A stretch of 64,000 nucleotides of DNA. Origin: Verrucomicrobiaceae bacterium. Its GTDB lineage: Bacteria > Pseudomonadota > Gammaproteobacteria > Pseudomonadales > CAMLJR01. The position numbers and the translations under genes were made by a program. The stretch lies in contig JAQGNY010000040.1 of the NCBI GenBank assembly GCA_028293825.1, forward strand, positions 62,001 to 126,000. Direction: 5' to 3'. The notes under the pieces are model-generated. The model worked only from the letters and a program-made list of their open reading frames with translations, made no database searches and had not been told where the DNA came from. Shown one piece after another: positions 53,682-63,018 of this stretch. How positions within the stretch are numbered: position 1 is the stretch's first letter; each line of letters begins with the position of its first letter.

Positions 53682-54325
53682 GGTGTCGGCACCAAGTCAA
53701 TTTCGATCCGGCGATTCTGCACCCGGCCCGCGTCTGTTTTGTTATCGGCGACGGGATAGCGCGGGCCATAACCGGCGGTACGAATACGCGTGGCGGCAAT
53801 TTGTCGACTTATTAGTAAGCCGCCGACCGTTTGCGCACGCTGTCCGGATATTTGCTGATTGTGTTCAAAGCTGCCGGTGCTGTCGGTATAGCCTTTAATG
53901 TCGACCACGGTTTTGCTGTATTCCCGCAACACGGCCGCCACCGATGACAGCGCATCGACAAATCGCGGTTGCAGTTGATCCGCCGTGTTGGCGAAAGCCG
54001 CATTGACCGGCAGCGTTAACTTGATCGTATCGCCACTGCGAGACGCTCGAATTCCGGTGCCTTCAATGCGCTCGCGCAATTGTTGCTCCTGGCGATCCTG
54101 ATAATGGCTAACGCCGCCGCTGGTGGGCGCGGTTGGCGCCGACAAAGTACGCGGAGCGCTCGGGGTTTCTTTAACGGCTGGCGGCACCGAGTTAATCGGT
54201 GGAGCGGAAGTTGTTGGCACACTCGGCGACACGCCGCCACGATGCCCATCCTGGCTCGGCGAACTCACGCACCCGCCTAGAATTACGCAGATAACACTCA
54301 TGCTCAGCAGCCGATAACTACTCAC
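53678..54325 (-). CDS. OmpA-family lipoprotein
   Basis: A 215-aa lipoprotein: signal peptide with lipobox LGGC (Cys19), a Pro/Ser/Ala-rich linker, and an OmpA-like peptidoglycan-binding domain (IKGYTDSTGSFEHNQQISGQRAQTVGGLL ... RTAGYGPRYPVADNKTDAGRVQNRRIEI). GTG start with GAGGAG upstream; it gives the basic residue a signal peptide needs, unlike the ATG at 54301. Anchors the outer membrane to the wall. Confidence 0.9.
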   Translation of the reverse strand: MSSYRLLSMSVICVILGGCVSSPSQDGHRGGVSPSVPTTSAPPINSVPPAVKETPSAPRTLSAPTAPTSGGVSHYQDRQEQQLRERIEGTGIRASRSGDTIKLTLPVNAAFANTADQLQPRFVDALSSVAAVLREYSKTVVDIKGYTDSTGSFEHNQQISGQRAQTVGGLLISRQIAATRIRTAGYGPRYPVADNKTDAGRVQNRRIEIDLVPTP

Positions 54326-54578
54326 AAAAAACTCCTCAATGGTCTGAACAGTAAAGCATGGATCGCATCCTGACGAAGAAGCGTAGCCGTCGAATGCTTT
54401 TTCCGAAATTATTATAGAAGTACCCGGTGACGTTTCGTGCCGTTTGCCGCATATGCAGCGCAGCTTTTCTTATTCGTTTTTTTTGCATCGCTTTATTGCG
54501 TGAATGCTCCATACATTCAGTAGGGGTTCAGCCATTTCTGACTACAGTTTCGCAAGTCAAAGAACAATGGAGAACATC

Positions 54579-55118
54579 ATGAAAACCCTGGTCACTTGCG
54601 GTCTGCTGGCAGCGATCGCAACGGCAAGCTCGCTCGCTAGCGCTCATCGTTACGAAGACGATTTCGACTTCGCGCGAGTCACGCGCGTCGAGCCGATTTA
54701 TGAAACGGCAAGTTACAGCAAGCCGCGCGAAGAGTGTTGGAACGAACAAGTTCCGGTGCGCAGCTATTCGCCGCAGCCGCGCAGCTATACCGCGCCCATT
54801 CTCGGCGCCATCATCGGCGGGGCGCTGGGGAACGCGCTCGGCCATCACGAGGTCAACAAGCGCGTCGGCACCGTTGCCGGCGCGGCACTGGGCGCCTCGG
54901 TCGGACGGGATGTTCGCGACCGCGATGGTGGCGACTACGAGCGCACCGACTACAGTAATGAGCGTGTTTGCCAGACCGTGAACGATAGGGAGTACCACGA
55001 AGAGGTGGTAGCATACCGCGTGTTTTATCGTTACAACGGCCGCGATTTTGTCACGCGCAAATCTTACGATCCCGGCTCACGACTGCGCGTTCGCGTGAAT
55101 GTCGATCCGGACGAATGA
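54579..55118 (+). CDS. Glycine-zipper 2TM-domain envelope protein
   Basis: A 179-aa exported protein with a signal peptide to about residue 22 (LASAHR). The central glycine-zipper APILGAIIGGALGNALGHHEVNKRVGTVAGAALGASVG (two short membrane-associated segments) and a C-terminal Tyr/Arg/Asp-rich domain follow. Family members reside in the outer membrane and often stand with stress sensors. GGAG before the ATG at 54579. Upstream of the PepSY-like gene and the two-component pair. Confidence 0.85.
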   Translation: MKTLVTCGLLAAIATASSLASAHRYEDDFDFARVTRVEPIYETASYSKPREECWNEQVPVRSYSPQPRSYTAPILGAIIGGALGNALGHHEVNKRVGTVAGAALGASVGRDVRDRDGGDYERTDYSNERVCQTVNDREYHEEVVAYRVFYRYNGRDFVTRKSYDPGSRLRVRVNVDPDE

Positions 55119-55130
55119 TTGAGCATTCCT

Positions 55131-55433
55131 ATGAGCGCACTGCGCACATCGCTGATGATTCTTTTGCTGGGAGCGCTGGCAGGCAATGTCTGCGGCGAGC
55201 CGCGCAGGGATTATCGTCACGATGCGCGCGCGAATGACGACCGCAATCGGCGGCCGGTGCGCGAAGTGATCGGCGAAGTCGAGCATAATTACCGCGGTCG
55301 CGTGGTCGATGTGCAAGCACCGCGGCCCGGCGCCAATGACGATATGTATCGAGTGCGTGTGCTGCAGGATGGCGGGCGCGTGAAAACCTTGCGCGTTCCC
55401 GCGGAGCGCCACGGCGATAAAAATCGCCGCTAG
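55131..55433 (+). CDS. Secreted PepSY-like protein
   Basis: A 100-aa exported protein: signal peptide to about residue 22, a basic/Asp-rich segment, and one small PepSY-type domain (VIGEVEHNYRGRVVDVQAPRPGANDDMYRVRVLQDGGRVKTLRV). Sits directly before a PhoP-type response regulator, a recurring arrangement in which the exported protein may modulate the sensor. Start at 55131; a TTG at 55119 is in frame. Confidence 0.75.
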   Translation: MSALRTSLMILLLGALAGNVCGEPRRDYRHDARANDDRNRRPVREVIGEVEHNYRGRVVDVQAPRPGANDDMYRVRVLQDGGRVKTLRVPAERHGDKNRR

Positions 55434-55452
55434 AACGGAAACCGGTTAACCG

Positions 55453-56139
55453 ATGCGTTTACTTCTCGTGGAAGACGAAGCCCCATTGCGCGAACAACTG
55501 GCGCTGCAATTGCAGCGCAATGGTTACGCGGTCGACAGCGCCGCCGATGGCCGCGAAGCGCTCTACCTGATTCAGGAATACAACTACGATCTCGCCGTTA
55601 TCGACCTCGGGCTGCCTATCGTCGATGGGCTCACCGTTATTCGTAAAGCGCGCGAATTGCAGAAGCGCTTTCCCATTCTGGTGCTGACTGCGCGCGGACG
55701 CTGGCAGGATAAAGTCGAAGGACTGGAAGCCGGTGGCGACGACTACGTAGTCAAACCTTTCCAGATCGAAGAAGTGATCGCGCGCTTAAACGCGTTGTTG
55801 CGCCGCACCAGCGGTTTCGCCAGCCCGTTATTAGCATTCGAGTCGCTGGTTATCGATACCGCCAAACAGGAAGTCACTGTCGTCGGCACCCCCGTGGAAC
55901 TCACGGCGTTCGAATACAAAGCACTGCTGTATTTAACTCATCGTCACGGTCAGGTCGTTTCCAAAACCGAATTGACCGAGCATTTATACGATCAGGATTT
56001 CGACCGCGACAGCAATGTGATCGAAGTCTTTATCGGCCGCCTGCGCAAAAAGCTCGACCCCGAACACACGCTCAACCCGATCGCCACCGTGCGCGGCCGC
56101 GGCTATCGGTTCGAATTGAAGAGCCTTGGGGATGCCTAG
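55453..56139 (+). CDS. PhoP/OmpR-family response regulator
   Basis: A 228-aa two-component regulator. Receiver: Glu/Asp pocket at residues 7-9, phosphoacceptor Asp51, Lys near 101 (DDYVVKPFQ). C-terminal winged helix (PVELTAFEYKALLYLTHRHGQVVSKTELTEHLYDQDFDRDSNVIEVFIGRLRKKL). Close to the PhoP/QseB group; the regulon is not shown. Overlaps the sensor gene by 8 bases. Confidence 0.93.
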   Translation: MRLLLVEDEAPLREQLALQLQRNGYAVDSAADGREALYLIQEYNYDLAVIDLGLPIVDGLTVIRKARELQKRFPILVLTARGRWQDKVEGLEAGGDDYVVKPFQIEEVIARLNALLRRTSGFASPLLAFESLVIDTAKQEVTVVGTPVELTAFEYKALLYLTHRHGQVVSKTELTEHLYDQDFDRDSNVIEVFIGRLRKKLDPEHTLNPIATVRGRGYRFELKSLGDA

Positions 56140-57562
56140 CGATCGACTTCAATCTTGGATTGAAGCGATCGGTAAATTTTGGCGCGAACACCTTCGCCCA
56201 CGCCTACAACAAGTTCCCGCACCCAACTCCATCGCGCGCCGGCTGCTGCTGGCGAGCTTAATCGTGTTGCCGCTTTATCTGGCCAGCATCGGCTGGTTTT
56301 TGGCGCAATCGTTTTCCGCCAGTCAGCTGGCCTCCGCGCACGAGCGTTTACGCGTGCAGTTCTATGCGCTGCTGGGCGCTATCGAATTCGTCGATGGCGA
56401 TCTCAAGGTCAGCGTGCATTCTGGCGATCCACGCTTGCGGCAATTGAGCTCCGGCCTGTACGCGGTGATTCAACATCCACAGAGCGAAATCCTGTGGCAG
56501 TCGCCGTCGAGCGATAGCATCGATCTCGACCTGCAACTACTCGCCACCGCCAATCCGCCGCGCACCGGCGAAGAGCGTTTCGATACGATAGAAACCAGCG
56601 CGTCGTTTCTGCGTTTTCAATATCAAACGGTGTGGGAATCGGACGATGGCGAGGACATTCCGCTGGTGTTCACCGTGCTCGAAGACCAGGGCGCGTTGCG
56701 TGCAGAACTGCGCGCCTTTATGCGCCAGCTCTGGCTCGGGCTCGGTAGCGCCGCGTTACTGCTGACCGTCGCCCAAGCTGCGATTTTGCGCTGGGGTTTG
56801 CAACCGCTGCGCAAGCTCGCGCTCGATGTCAGCGATCTGGAGCAGGGCCGGCGCGCCGCACTCGGCGAAAATTATCCAGAGGAATTGCAATCGCTGGCGG
56901 CGAACTTGAATCAATTGCTCGACCGCGAACGGCTGCAGCGCGAACGCTACCGCAATACACTCGGCGATCTTGCGCACAGTTTGAAAACACCGCTCGCTGT
57001 ATTACGCCAGGAAGCCGGCGACGACAAGCCGGATCGCGCACTACTCGAAGAACAAATCACGCGCATGGATCAGCTGATCGGCTATCAATTGCAGCGCGCG
57101 GTGACCAGCAGCCCGCATCAATTACAAAAACCGATTCTGCTCAAACCCATCGTCAAAAAATTAATCGATACGCTCGCCAAAGTGTATTTCGAAAAGAAAC
57201 CGCAATTCGTCATGACCATCGCCGACAACTGCGAATGCCGCGCCGACGAAGCCGACTTATTCGAAGTGTTAGGTAATTTGCTCGACAACGCCTGCAAAGC
57301 TTGCCGCGAGAAAATTGTCATCAGCGCCAACCCGAGCGAGCGCTGGTTACTGATCGTGATCGAAGACGACGGCCCCGGCATTCCGCCGGAACAACGCGCA
57401 TCGATTTTGCAACGCGGTCAACGCGCGGATAGTTATAAACCCGGCCAAGGCATCGGCCTCGCCGTCGTCGTCGATATTCTTGATAGCTATTCCGCTGAAC
57501 TCGATGTCGGCGCCAGTGTTTTAGGCGGCGCACGCTTCAGTATTCGATTGCCACTGCGCTGA
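56132..57562 (+). CDS. PhoQ-like sensor histidine kinase
   Basis: A 476-aa inner-membrane kinase: TM1 about residues 36-60, periplasmic sensor domain about 62-195, TM2 about 200-220, HAMP, and the H-box GDLAHSLKTPLAVL with His282. Catalytic domain N-box LLDNACKA, G1 EDDGPGIP and G2 GQGIGLAVV are present. H-box and sensor layout match PhoQ-like proteins of Pseudomonadales. ATG at 56132 within the regulator's end. Confidence 0.9.
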   Translation: MPSDRLQSWIEAIGKFWREHLRPRLQQVPAPNSIARRLLLASLIVLPLYLASIGWFLAQSFSASQLASAHERLRVQFYALLGAIEFVDGDLKVSVHSGDPRLRQLSSGLYAVIQHPQSEILWQSPSSDSIDLDLQLLATANPPRTGEERFDTIETSASFLRFQYQTVWESDDGEDIPLVFTVLEDQGALRAELRAFMRQLWLGLGSAALLLTVAQAAILRWGLQPLRKLALDVSDLEQGRRAALGENYPEELQSLAANLNQLLDRERLQRERYRNTLGDLAHSLKTPLAVLRQEAGDDKPDRALLEEQITRMDQLIGYQLQRAVTSSPHQLQKPILLKPIVKKLIDTLAKVYFEKKPQFVMTIADNCECRADEADLFEVLGNLLDNACKACREKIVISANPSERWLLIVIEDDGPGIPPEQRASILQRGQRADSYKPGQGIGLAVVVDILDSYSAELDVGASVLGGARFSIRLPLR

Positions 57563-57852
57563 AATAATTCATCCGCTAAGCAAAAGTGTTAGATATCGCG
57601 GCGGGCTTTGTTCACAAAATTCAAACTTCCGTTGCGCCGCTGATTTCAATAATTAACCCGCAATTCCCGCACTCTTATTCACACGCGTTGGCGCGATCCG
57701 GTTTGCCCGCATTCGCAATTCATTCGACCTCATGCAATTAGCGAAGGCCCGAAACTAGCAAGATCTTCCTTCTCCGCTATTATTGGGATGGAATTTCCTT
57801 AATTAAGCCCGTGCACCGCCACCCACTTTCGTCCAGCCCGGAGTTTTACTGC
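57563..57852. other. Spacer before motA
   Basis: About 290 bases, no reading frame of interest. I looked for a sigma-28 promoter (TAAA-N15-GCCGATAA) before motA and saw no convincing match. Confidence 0.4.
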
Positions 57853-58704
57853 ATGAATGTTTTACTGGGCCTCGCTATGGTATTGGCGAGCTGCGCCATC
57901 GGTTTCTTGTTGTCCGGCGGCCATCTGATGGCCCTGTTTCAACCGTTCGAGCTACTCATTCTCCTCGGCTCGGCGATCGGTGCCATGGTGATGGCAAACC
58001 CGTTGGCGGTGACGCTCAAATCGTTCAAGGCGATGGGTGGCTTGATCAAGCCTTCGCCGTACACAAAAACGCTCTATCTCGATCTATTGGCACTGCTTTT
58101 CGATCTGTTCAATAAAATGCGACGCGAAGGCATGCTCGCGGTAGAAGCGGATATTGACGATCCATCAGCCAGCCCGTTGTTCACCAAATACCCGAGCGTG
58201 GAAAAAATTCACGGCTCAATCGAATTCATCGTCGATTACCTGCGCGTAATGATGATCGGCAGTATCGCCGGCCATGAGCTGGAAGCGCTGATAGATGCCG
58301 AACTCGAAACCCACCATGCCGAAGCCCACCTTGTTCCAGCCGCAATCAACAAAGTGGCCGAGGGCCTGCCCGGCTTCGGTATTGTCGCGGCGGTAATGGG
58401 CATCGTCATCACCATGGGCTCGCTGGGCGGTCCGCCCGAAGAGCTGGGTCACCATGTAGGCGCGGCTCTAGTCGGCACATTCCTCGGTATCTTAATGTCG
58501 TACGGCATCTTCGGCCCGATCGGGGGAATGATTGAGCACAAAGTGCGCGAAGAAGCCAAAGTCTTTGAGTGCATCAAAGCGTCGCTGATCGCCACGCTGA
58601 ATGGTGCCGCCCCGCAAATCTCAATCGAGTTTGGGCGCAAGGTGCTATTCCACGATGTGCGTCCCACCTACGCGGAAGTTGACGAGCGCGTACGCCAAAA
58701 ATAG
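57853..58704 (+). CDS. motA: Flagellar motor stator protein MotA
   Basis: Inner-membrane stator subunit, 283 aa, with four transmembrane helices and a large cytoplasmic loop. The charged loop residues for FliG contact (KMRREGMLAVEADIDDP) and the Pro-containing helices (AVMGIVITMGSLGGPPEELG, GILMSYGIFGPIGG) are present. GGAG nine bases before the ATG at 57853. Followed by motB after 12 bases. Confidence 0.95.
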   Translation: MNVLLGLAMVLASCAIGFLLSGGHLMALFQPFELLILLGSAIGAMVMANPLAVTLKSFKAMGGLIKPSPYTKTLYLDLLALLFDLFNKMRREGMLAVEADIDDPSASPLFTKYPSVEKIHGSIEFIVDYLRVMMIGSIAGHELEALIDAELETHHAEAHLVPAAINKVAEGLPGFGIVAAVMGIVITMGSLGGPPEELGHHVGAALVGTFLGILMSYGIFGPIGGMIEHKVREEAKVFECIKASLIATLNGAAPQISIEFGRKVLFHDVRPTYAEVDERVRQK

Positions 58705-58716
58705 CGGGTTGCAACT

Positions 58717-59787
58717 ATGAAAAATACAATGCAACCGATCATCATCAAGAAAAAGAAGGCGGGGGGGCACGCTCCCCACGGCGGCGCCTGGAAGGTCGCT
58801 TTCGCGGACTTTGCGACCGCAATGATGGCGTTCTTCATGGTTATGTGGCTCATGGCTGCCGCCAGCGATCCGCAAAAGAAAGCCATCGCCGGCTATTTCA
58901 ATGACGCCGGTGGTGGCCTCGTCGGCCCGGGCGGCGCCAATACCGGCGTTATTCAGTTCGACCACCCGCAAACATCGCCCGAAGCCATGCGGCCGCCGCC
59001 GATTATGAACAGCGAGCGGGGCGGCGAAAATCAGCAGAGCGCTGGCGAGGGCGTCACCCATCCGTCGCCGGTGCAATTGACCGATGACCAGATGCGCGAA
59101 CAGTTCGAAAAACAAGAAACGGAAAACCTTGCCAAGCTCAAGCAAGAACTGGAAAACGAACTGGCCAAAAGCACCTCGGCGCTGCGCGAACTGCGCGATC
59201 AAATCATCATCGATTACACCGGCCTCGGCCTGCGCATCCAAATCGTCGATAAAGAACAGCGCCCGATGTTCGATATCGGCAGCGCCCGCATGAAAAACTA
59301 TTCGCTGGATGTGTTGGAAGCGCTGGGGCCATTGCTCAATAGCGTCGAAAATCGCATCTCGGTCACCGGCCATACCGACGCCGTCAGTTACGGCAGCGGC
59401 GCCAGCTACTCGAACTGGGAACTGTCGGCCGACCGTGCCAATGCTGCGCGCCGCGCGCTGGTCAATGGCGGCTACCCCGAGGACAAAATCGTCACCGTGC
59501 AGGGCATGGGCTCAGCCGCGCCGTTCAAGGTGGAAGCACCAAACGATCCGATCAACCGCCGCATCGCGATTCTGGTACTGAAGAAGTCGGTCGAGGAAGC
59601 TTTGCTCGGCAAGCAGGCGGTCGACAGCGGGAAAGTCATCGACAGCGGCGGCGACCTCCTGCACCCCGAACTATCGCCCACCGATTCGATGGCACCGGGT
59701 GAAGCACCTGCCACCACGCCCGCATCCACTTCAGCGCCGGCTCCGGCGGCACCCGCTCCGACGGCACCAGAGGCTGCGCCGCACTGA
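58717..59787 (+). CDS. motB: Flagellar motor stator protein MotB
   Basis: A 356-aa stator subunit: basic N-terminus, one transmembrane helix starting at FADFATAMMAFFMVMWLM with the proton-binding Asp31, a plug/linker, and a C-terminal OmpA-like peptidoglycan-binding domain (VTGHTDAVSYGSGASYSNWELSADRANAARRALV ... NRRIAILV). Ala/Pro-rich C-terminal tail (about 45 residues) is longer than in E. coli. Forms the A5B2 stator with MotA. Confidence 0.95.
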   Translation: MKNTMQPIIIKKKKAGGHAPHGGAWKVAFADFATAMMAFFMVMWLMAAASDPQKKAIAGYFNDAGGGLVGPGGANTGVIQFDHPQTSPEAMRPPPIMNSERGGENQQSAGEGVTHPSPVQLTDDQMREQFEKQETENLAKLKQELENELAKSTSALRELRDQIIIDYTGLGLRIQIVDKEQRPMFDIGSARMKNYSLDVLEALGPLLNSVENRISVTGHTDAVSYGSGASYSNWELSADRANAARRALVNGGYPEDKIVTVQGMGSAAPFKVEAPNDPINRRIAILVLKKSVEEALLGKQAVDSGKVIDSGGDLLHPELSPTDSMAPGEAPATTPASTSAPAPAAPAPTAPEAAPH

Positions 59788-59803
59788 GTTTTTAGCGCGC
59801 TAG

Positions 59804-59826
59804 AACGGCGGTAAAAAACCGCCGTT
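59804..59826 (+). terminator. Hairpin after motB
   Basis: Nine-base stem AACGGCGGT/ACCGCCGTT with an A-rich loop, 16 bases beyond the motB stop. No T run follows, so termination strength is uncertain. Confidence 0.55.
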
Positions 59827-59894
59827 AACACTTGAACCTAACACCAAGCGACGCGGGCTAATTCACTGAAACACAGGGATTGATGGCATCAACA

Positions 59895-60665
59895 TCAACC
59901 AGCCGCTTTCACGAAACCCATCAAATCCGTCAGGTTTTGCCCAATTGCATCGGGGACAACACCGAGCTTTTCGACGGGAAAATTAAGACGATTAACCCAG
60001 AACGTCGTGTAACCAAATGCCTTCGCCCCCGCCGCATCCCATCCCGCAAACGGAACGAACAGAATCTCCTCACGCTTCAAGTTAAATGCATCAACCGCCA
60101 TCTGGTAAGCACGCGGGTCGGGTTTATAGGATTTTATGTTGTCGGTACTGAGAACCTGCTCGAACACGTCCTCAAGCCCTGAATTGTCGATACCGGCGTT
60201 GAGTATCTTCGCGGTCGCATTGGATAGAAACGCCAGCCGGAAACCATCCTCCTTCAATGACCGCAGCACCGGCACCGCGTCCGGCCATGCCTTAAGCTCG
60301 AGATAAACAGCCATCAGTTGGCTGCGTTTATCGGCGGTCAAATCCAGCTTTAGCATCTGGACCGAAAACACCAGCGCGTCTTCGGTTGCCTGCCAGAAAT
60401 CGACGTAGTGTCCGGACAAAGCGCGCAACCACTGATACTCGAACTGCCGGGTACGCCATGCATTGCTGAGTTCGGCGCCCCTGCCCGGGAAGAGTTGCTC
60501 GGCAAGCGCGAACACCGGGCGCGGATCAAACACCGCAAAGGCATCGAAGGCAATCGCTTTGATCGTTGAGCCACTCGCAGCGCGAGCTACAGCGCTTGAC
60601 GCGACCAGCCCCGTGACAACACTCGCAGCGGCAGCGTTCAGAAATTCCCGACGGTTTAACGGCAT
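59895..60665 (-). CDS. Tat-exported haloacid dehalogenase type II-like protein
   Basis: A 256-aa HAD enzyme with a Tat-type leader: NRREFLN, then a hydrophobic stretch ending SAVARA near residue 28. HAD motif I FDAFAVFD (nucleophile Asp), LSNAT Thr/Ser, Lys in KSYKPDPRAY, and the acidic AGWDAAGA are present, matching L-2-haloacid dehalogenases. Motif I lacks one residue compared with the classic FDxxGTLFD. GGAG six bases before the ATG at 60665. Substrate unproven. Confidence 0.85.
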   Translation of the reverse strand: MPLNRREFLNAAAASVVTGLVASSAVARAASGSTIKAIAFDAFAVFDPRPVFALAEQLFPGRGAELSNAWRTRQFEYQWLRALSGHYVDFWQATEDALVFSVQMLKLDLTADKRSQLMAVYLELKAWPDAVPVLRSLKEDGFRLAFLSNATAKILNAGIDNSGLEDVFEQVLSTDNIKSYKPDPRAYQMAVDAFNLKREEILFVPFAGWDAAGAKAFGYTTFWVNRLNFPVEKLGVVPDAIGQNLTDLMGFVKAAG

Positions 60666-60780
60666 GACATCTCCAATGCGGTGAAAAAATTTTGTTCCCA
60701 TTCACCAAGATTGCAGATTCAAGAAAAATATTCCGCGAGTGACAACCAACGGTTGAGATAGCCAGCACCGCTTGAAGCGG

Positions 60781-61224
60781 TTAAGTAGCATTCTCGCCGA
60801 TGAGCACCTTAACGAAGACGATGTTGGAATAGCCCTTCGGCTGACCTTCGATCGCGAACCTACTTGCGTAGCCAAGATACTCATAAAACTCGGGCGATTG
60901 AAAGCTATGCGTCGTGAGGACCACCTGCGCGCAACCGCGACGAATGGCCTCCGTTTCGGCAACCTGAAGCAGTGACTTTCCCAGACCCTGCCCGCGACTC
61001 TGTTCATCGACCCAGAGATGAGAGATTTCAGCGCAACCGCCCCACGTGTAACCACTGAATCCGGCGATGACTTCGCCCGTATCATTGCGAATGCTTGCCC
61101 CGAGCAGGCGGCCGTCGAAGTAGCCCGTCGCCTTGGCATTGAATTCGTAGATGCGCTCCATCAGGAACGCATCCAACTCCTGACATTGATCTTCATCGAG
61201 CAACACAATATCTAAGGTTGGCAT
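60781..61224 (-). CDS. GNAT-family N-acetyltransferase
   Basis: A 147-aa acetyl-CoA-dependent acyltransferase. Motif A ISHLWVDEQSRGQGLGKSLLQVAETEA with the pyrophosphate loop RGQGLGK is clear; a FYEYLGYASR B-motif follows. Substrate unknown. Start ATG at 61224. Confidence 0.85.
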   Translation of the reverse strand: MPTLDIVLLDEDQCQELDAFLMERIYEFNAKATGYFDGRLLGASIRNDTGEVIAGFSGYTWGGCAEISHLWVDEQSRGQGLGKSLLQVAETEAIRRGCAQVVLTTHSFQSPEFYEYLGYASRFAIEGQPKGYSNIVFVKVLIGENAT

Positions 61225-61338
61225 GGCAGCTAGCACCGAGCTCTAGCAGATTGTTGCGAGCGCTTGCGGAACGATACCCAGCTAACGTCGAGATGGATAA
61301 TTCGCCACAGCGATTCATTAGGTTTCATTGCTAATACC

Positions 61339-61839
61339 TCAAATAACTCTGCGCCCGGGCTCCGCATGGTGAAGGAATACCGTGTACGGATCATCCGGCG
61401 GCGCGATGGATATTGACTTGAGTACCTGAGCAATACTGCCGCGGTGGTACACGCCATGCGTGATCACATGCAGCAGAATTTCCTCTCGACTCATGCGACC
61501 AGGGCTGCCGCTTATAAAGGTGAACTCGACAACCTCAACGAGCGCGCTAGGACTGACTTGCTCAACATAGTTTTGATACCAGCTATCCACGTCCGCAATG
61601 CAAGCTCCCAGCATTTCAAGATTCGGGGTTTCCGAAGAATTGGTCGCCGCAAACGGACACTGTTCCCCAGCCAAATGAGCGCGGAAAATCCGATCAACGA
61701 TATACAGGTGATTCATAGACTGAAGACATGTATCGCGCTGCTTGGATTGCTTCTGCGTCATCGATCCCAACACCGCGAAAAGCTCGGCGTTAGCCCAAGA
61801 CTTGTGAGCGAACAATGACTTCAAAGTTTTAGGAGACAT
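61339..61839 (-). CDS. DinB-family four-helix protein
   Basis: A 166-aa DinB/YfiT-like four-helix bundle. Candidate metal-binding His are in MNHLYIVDRIF (first) and HVITHGVYHRG (second and third), a triad typical of the family. Role usually thiol-dependent or unknown. Single gene. Confidence 0.82.
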   Translation of the reverse strand: MSPKTLKSLFAHKSWANAELFAVLGSMTQKQSKQRDTCLQSMNHLYIVDRIFRAHLAGEQCPFAATNSSETPNLEMLGACIADVDSWYQNYVEQVSPSALVEVVEFTFISGSPGRMSREEILLHVITHGVYHRGSIAQVLKSISIAPPDDPYTVFLHHAEPGRRVI

Positions 61840-61941
61840 TGCGTACCTTAGTATTGATGCCGATGCTTGCCATTTACAGGCTCGATCCGGTTCGCCAAGG
61901 CGAGTCTTGTCGATGGAGAACGGTTAGGATTCATGGACCCG

Positions 61942-62337
61942 CTAGACCTCAACTTTGAATCCTATATCAACGTCACACGCTGCCTGCCCGCCGCGAATGC
62001 CCCAATTTTCTTTTGGAATTTCACGGAGCAGGATTTTGACGTGATTGTTTGGGATACCGAGCGCCTCCAAATTTCGGACTATGGCGCGATAGAGATTACG
62101 TTTAGCGTCGACAGAGCGGCCAGCAAAGCAATCAATGCTGATGTGAGTGTATAGCGCCGGATTTTCTCGATCGGGAGGACAAGCAAGTCGATGCGGTGCG
62201 TACACGACCAACCTTATATCTCGGTCCCATTCAGGGACCATGAAAGCTTTTCGCAGCGCAGAGTGCACAGCCTCCATCAAAGCAACTTCTTGGTCCTGCG
62301 AATATTCTGTTCTTACTTCGATAAGAACACTTGGCAT
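61942..62337 (-). CDS. Tautomerase-family protein
   Basis: A 131-aa member of the tautomerase superfamily: the catalytic Pro follows the initiator Met (MPSVLIEV). Longer than the 62-aa 4-oxalocrotonate tautomerase, so of the fused or MIF-like size; RAIVRNLEALGIPNNHVKILLREIPKENWGIRGG matches the second half. GGAGG five bases before the ATG. Confidence 0.85.
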   Translation of the reverse strand: MPSVLIEVRTEYSQDQEVALMEAVHSALRKAFMVPEWDRDIRLVVYAPHRLACPPDRENPALYTHISIDCFAGRSVDAKRNLYRAIVRNLEALGIPNNHVKILLREIPKENWGIRGGQAACDVDIGFKVEV

Positions 62338-62396
62338 GTGACCTCCGTGAAATAAATCCTAACTAGTCGATTTACCTTAAACACTTTAATAAATGA

Positions 62397-62780
62397 TTAA
62401 GCCGCCGACTCGGATGATGGCAATAAACAAACCTCCATCGCCTGTATCAAGCCATTCTTGATGGTGAAACGATGACCCACGTGGTCGTCCGCAAGTACCG
62501 CACCCGCCAAGCTGCGCACGACTTGATGCACGTCGACTAGAACCTGCGAAGCGTCTTCGGGATAAAAGAAAACCGGCTCAACGTGAGGGTCGATCTCGCT
62601 CCACTGTTCGGTCCAATATGCGCGGATTTCGTCGGGCCCTTGCGCAAGACCGCCTTTGAACGCCTTCGGCCACGTCACATCGGCAGTCATAAGAGTGAGG
62701 GCAGCAGCGATGTCACGCGCGTTAAATGCCGCATACGCCGCGCGCAGCAACTGTATTTCTTGGGCAGATTGATTGGGCAT
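62397..62780 (-). CDS. NTF2-like (SnoaL-type) protein
   Basis: A 127-aa NTF2-fold protein (LLRAAYAAFNARDIAAALTLMTADVTWPKAFKGG ... DEIRAYWTEQWSEIDPHVEP). Fold shared by isomerases, dehydratases and ligand-binding proteins; no catalytic assignment possible. Starts 60 bases before the tautomerase gene on the same strand, so the two may be co-transcribed. Confidence 0.8.
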   Translation of the reverse strand: MPNQSAQEIQLLRAAYAAFNARDIAAALTLMTADVTWPKAFKGGLAQGPDEIRAYWTEQWSEIDPHVEPVFFYPEDASQVLVDVHQVVRSLAGAVLADDHVGHRFTIKNGLIQAMEVCLLPSSESAA

Positions 62781-63018
62781 GGGCAGTAACCGAGAAATGT
62801 GGGCGGGTTAATCATTTGTAGCGACGGAATGGGTCGCTATCCTTGTTGGCCGTCAGATTAACTCGAATGCATTTTTCTCTGCCAGCGCTGCCGCCGAACG
62901 CCAATCTTGCTAAAACTCCAGCAGCCAGCCGTGTCCTGAAACGTCAGCGCATCGCAAAGCGTCCGTTCACCCGATACGAAAACAGCGATTTGCACTGGAA
63001 ATCACGGCCGATTTACTA
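62781..63018. other. Spacer between NTF2-like and LysR genes
   Basis: About 240 bases between genes on the same strand; no reading frame, repeat or hairpin of note seen. Confidence 0.4.

Noticed and set aside
57563-57852. Sigma-28 promoter before motA
   Set aside because: No acceptable match to TAAA-N15-GCCGATAA.
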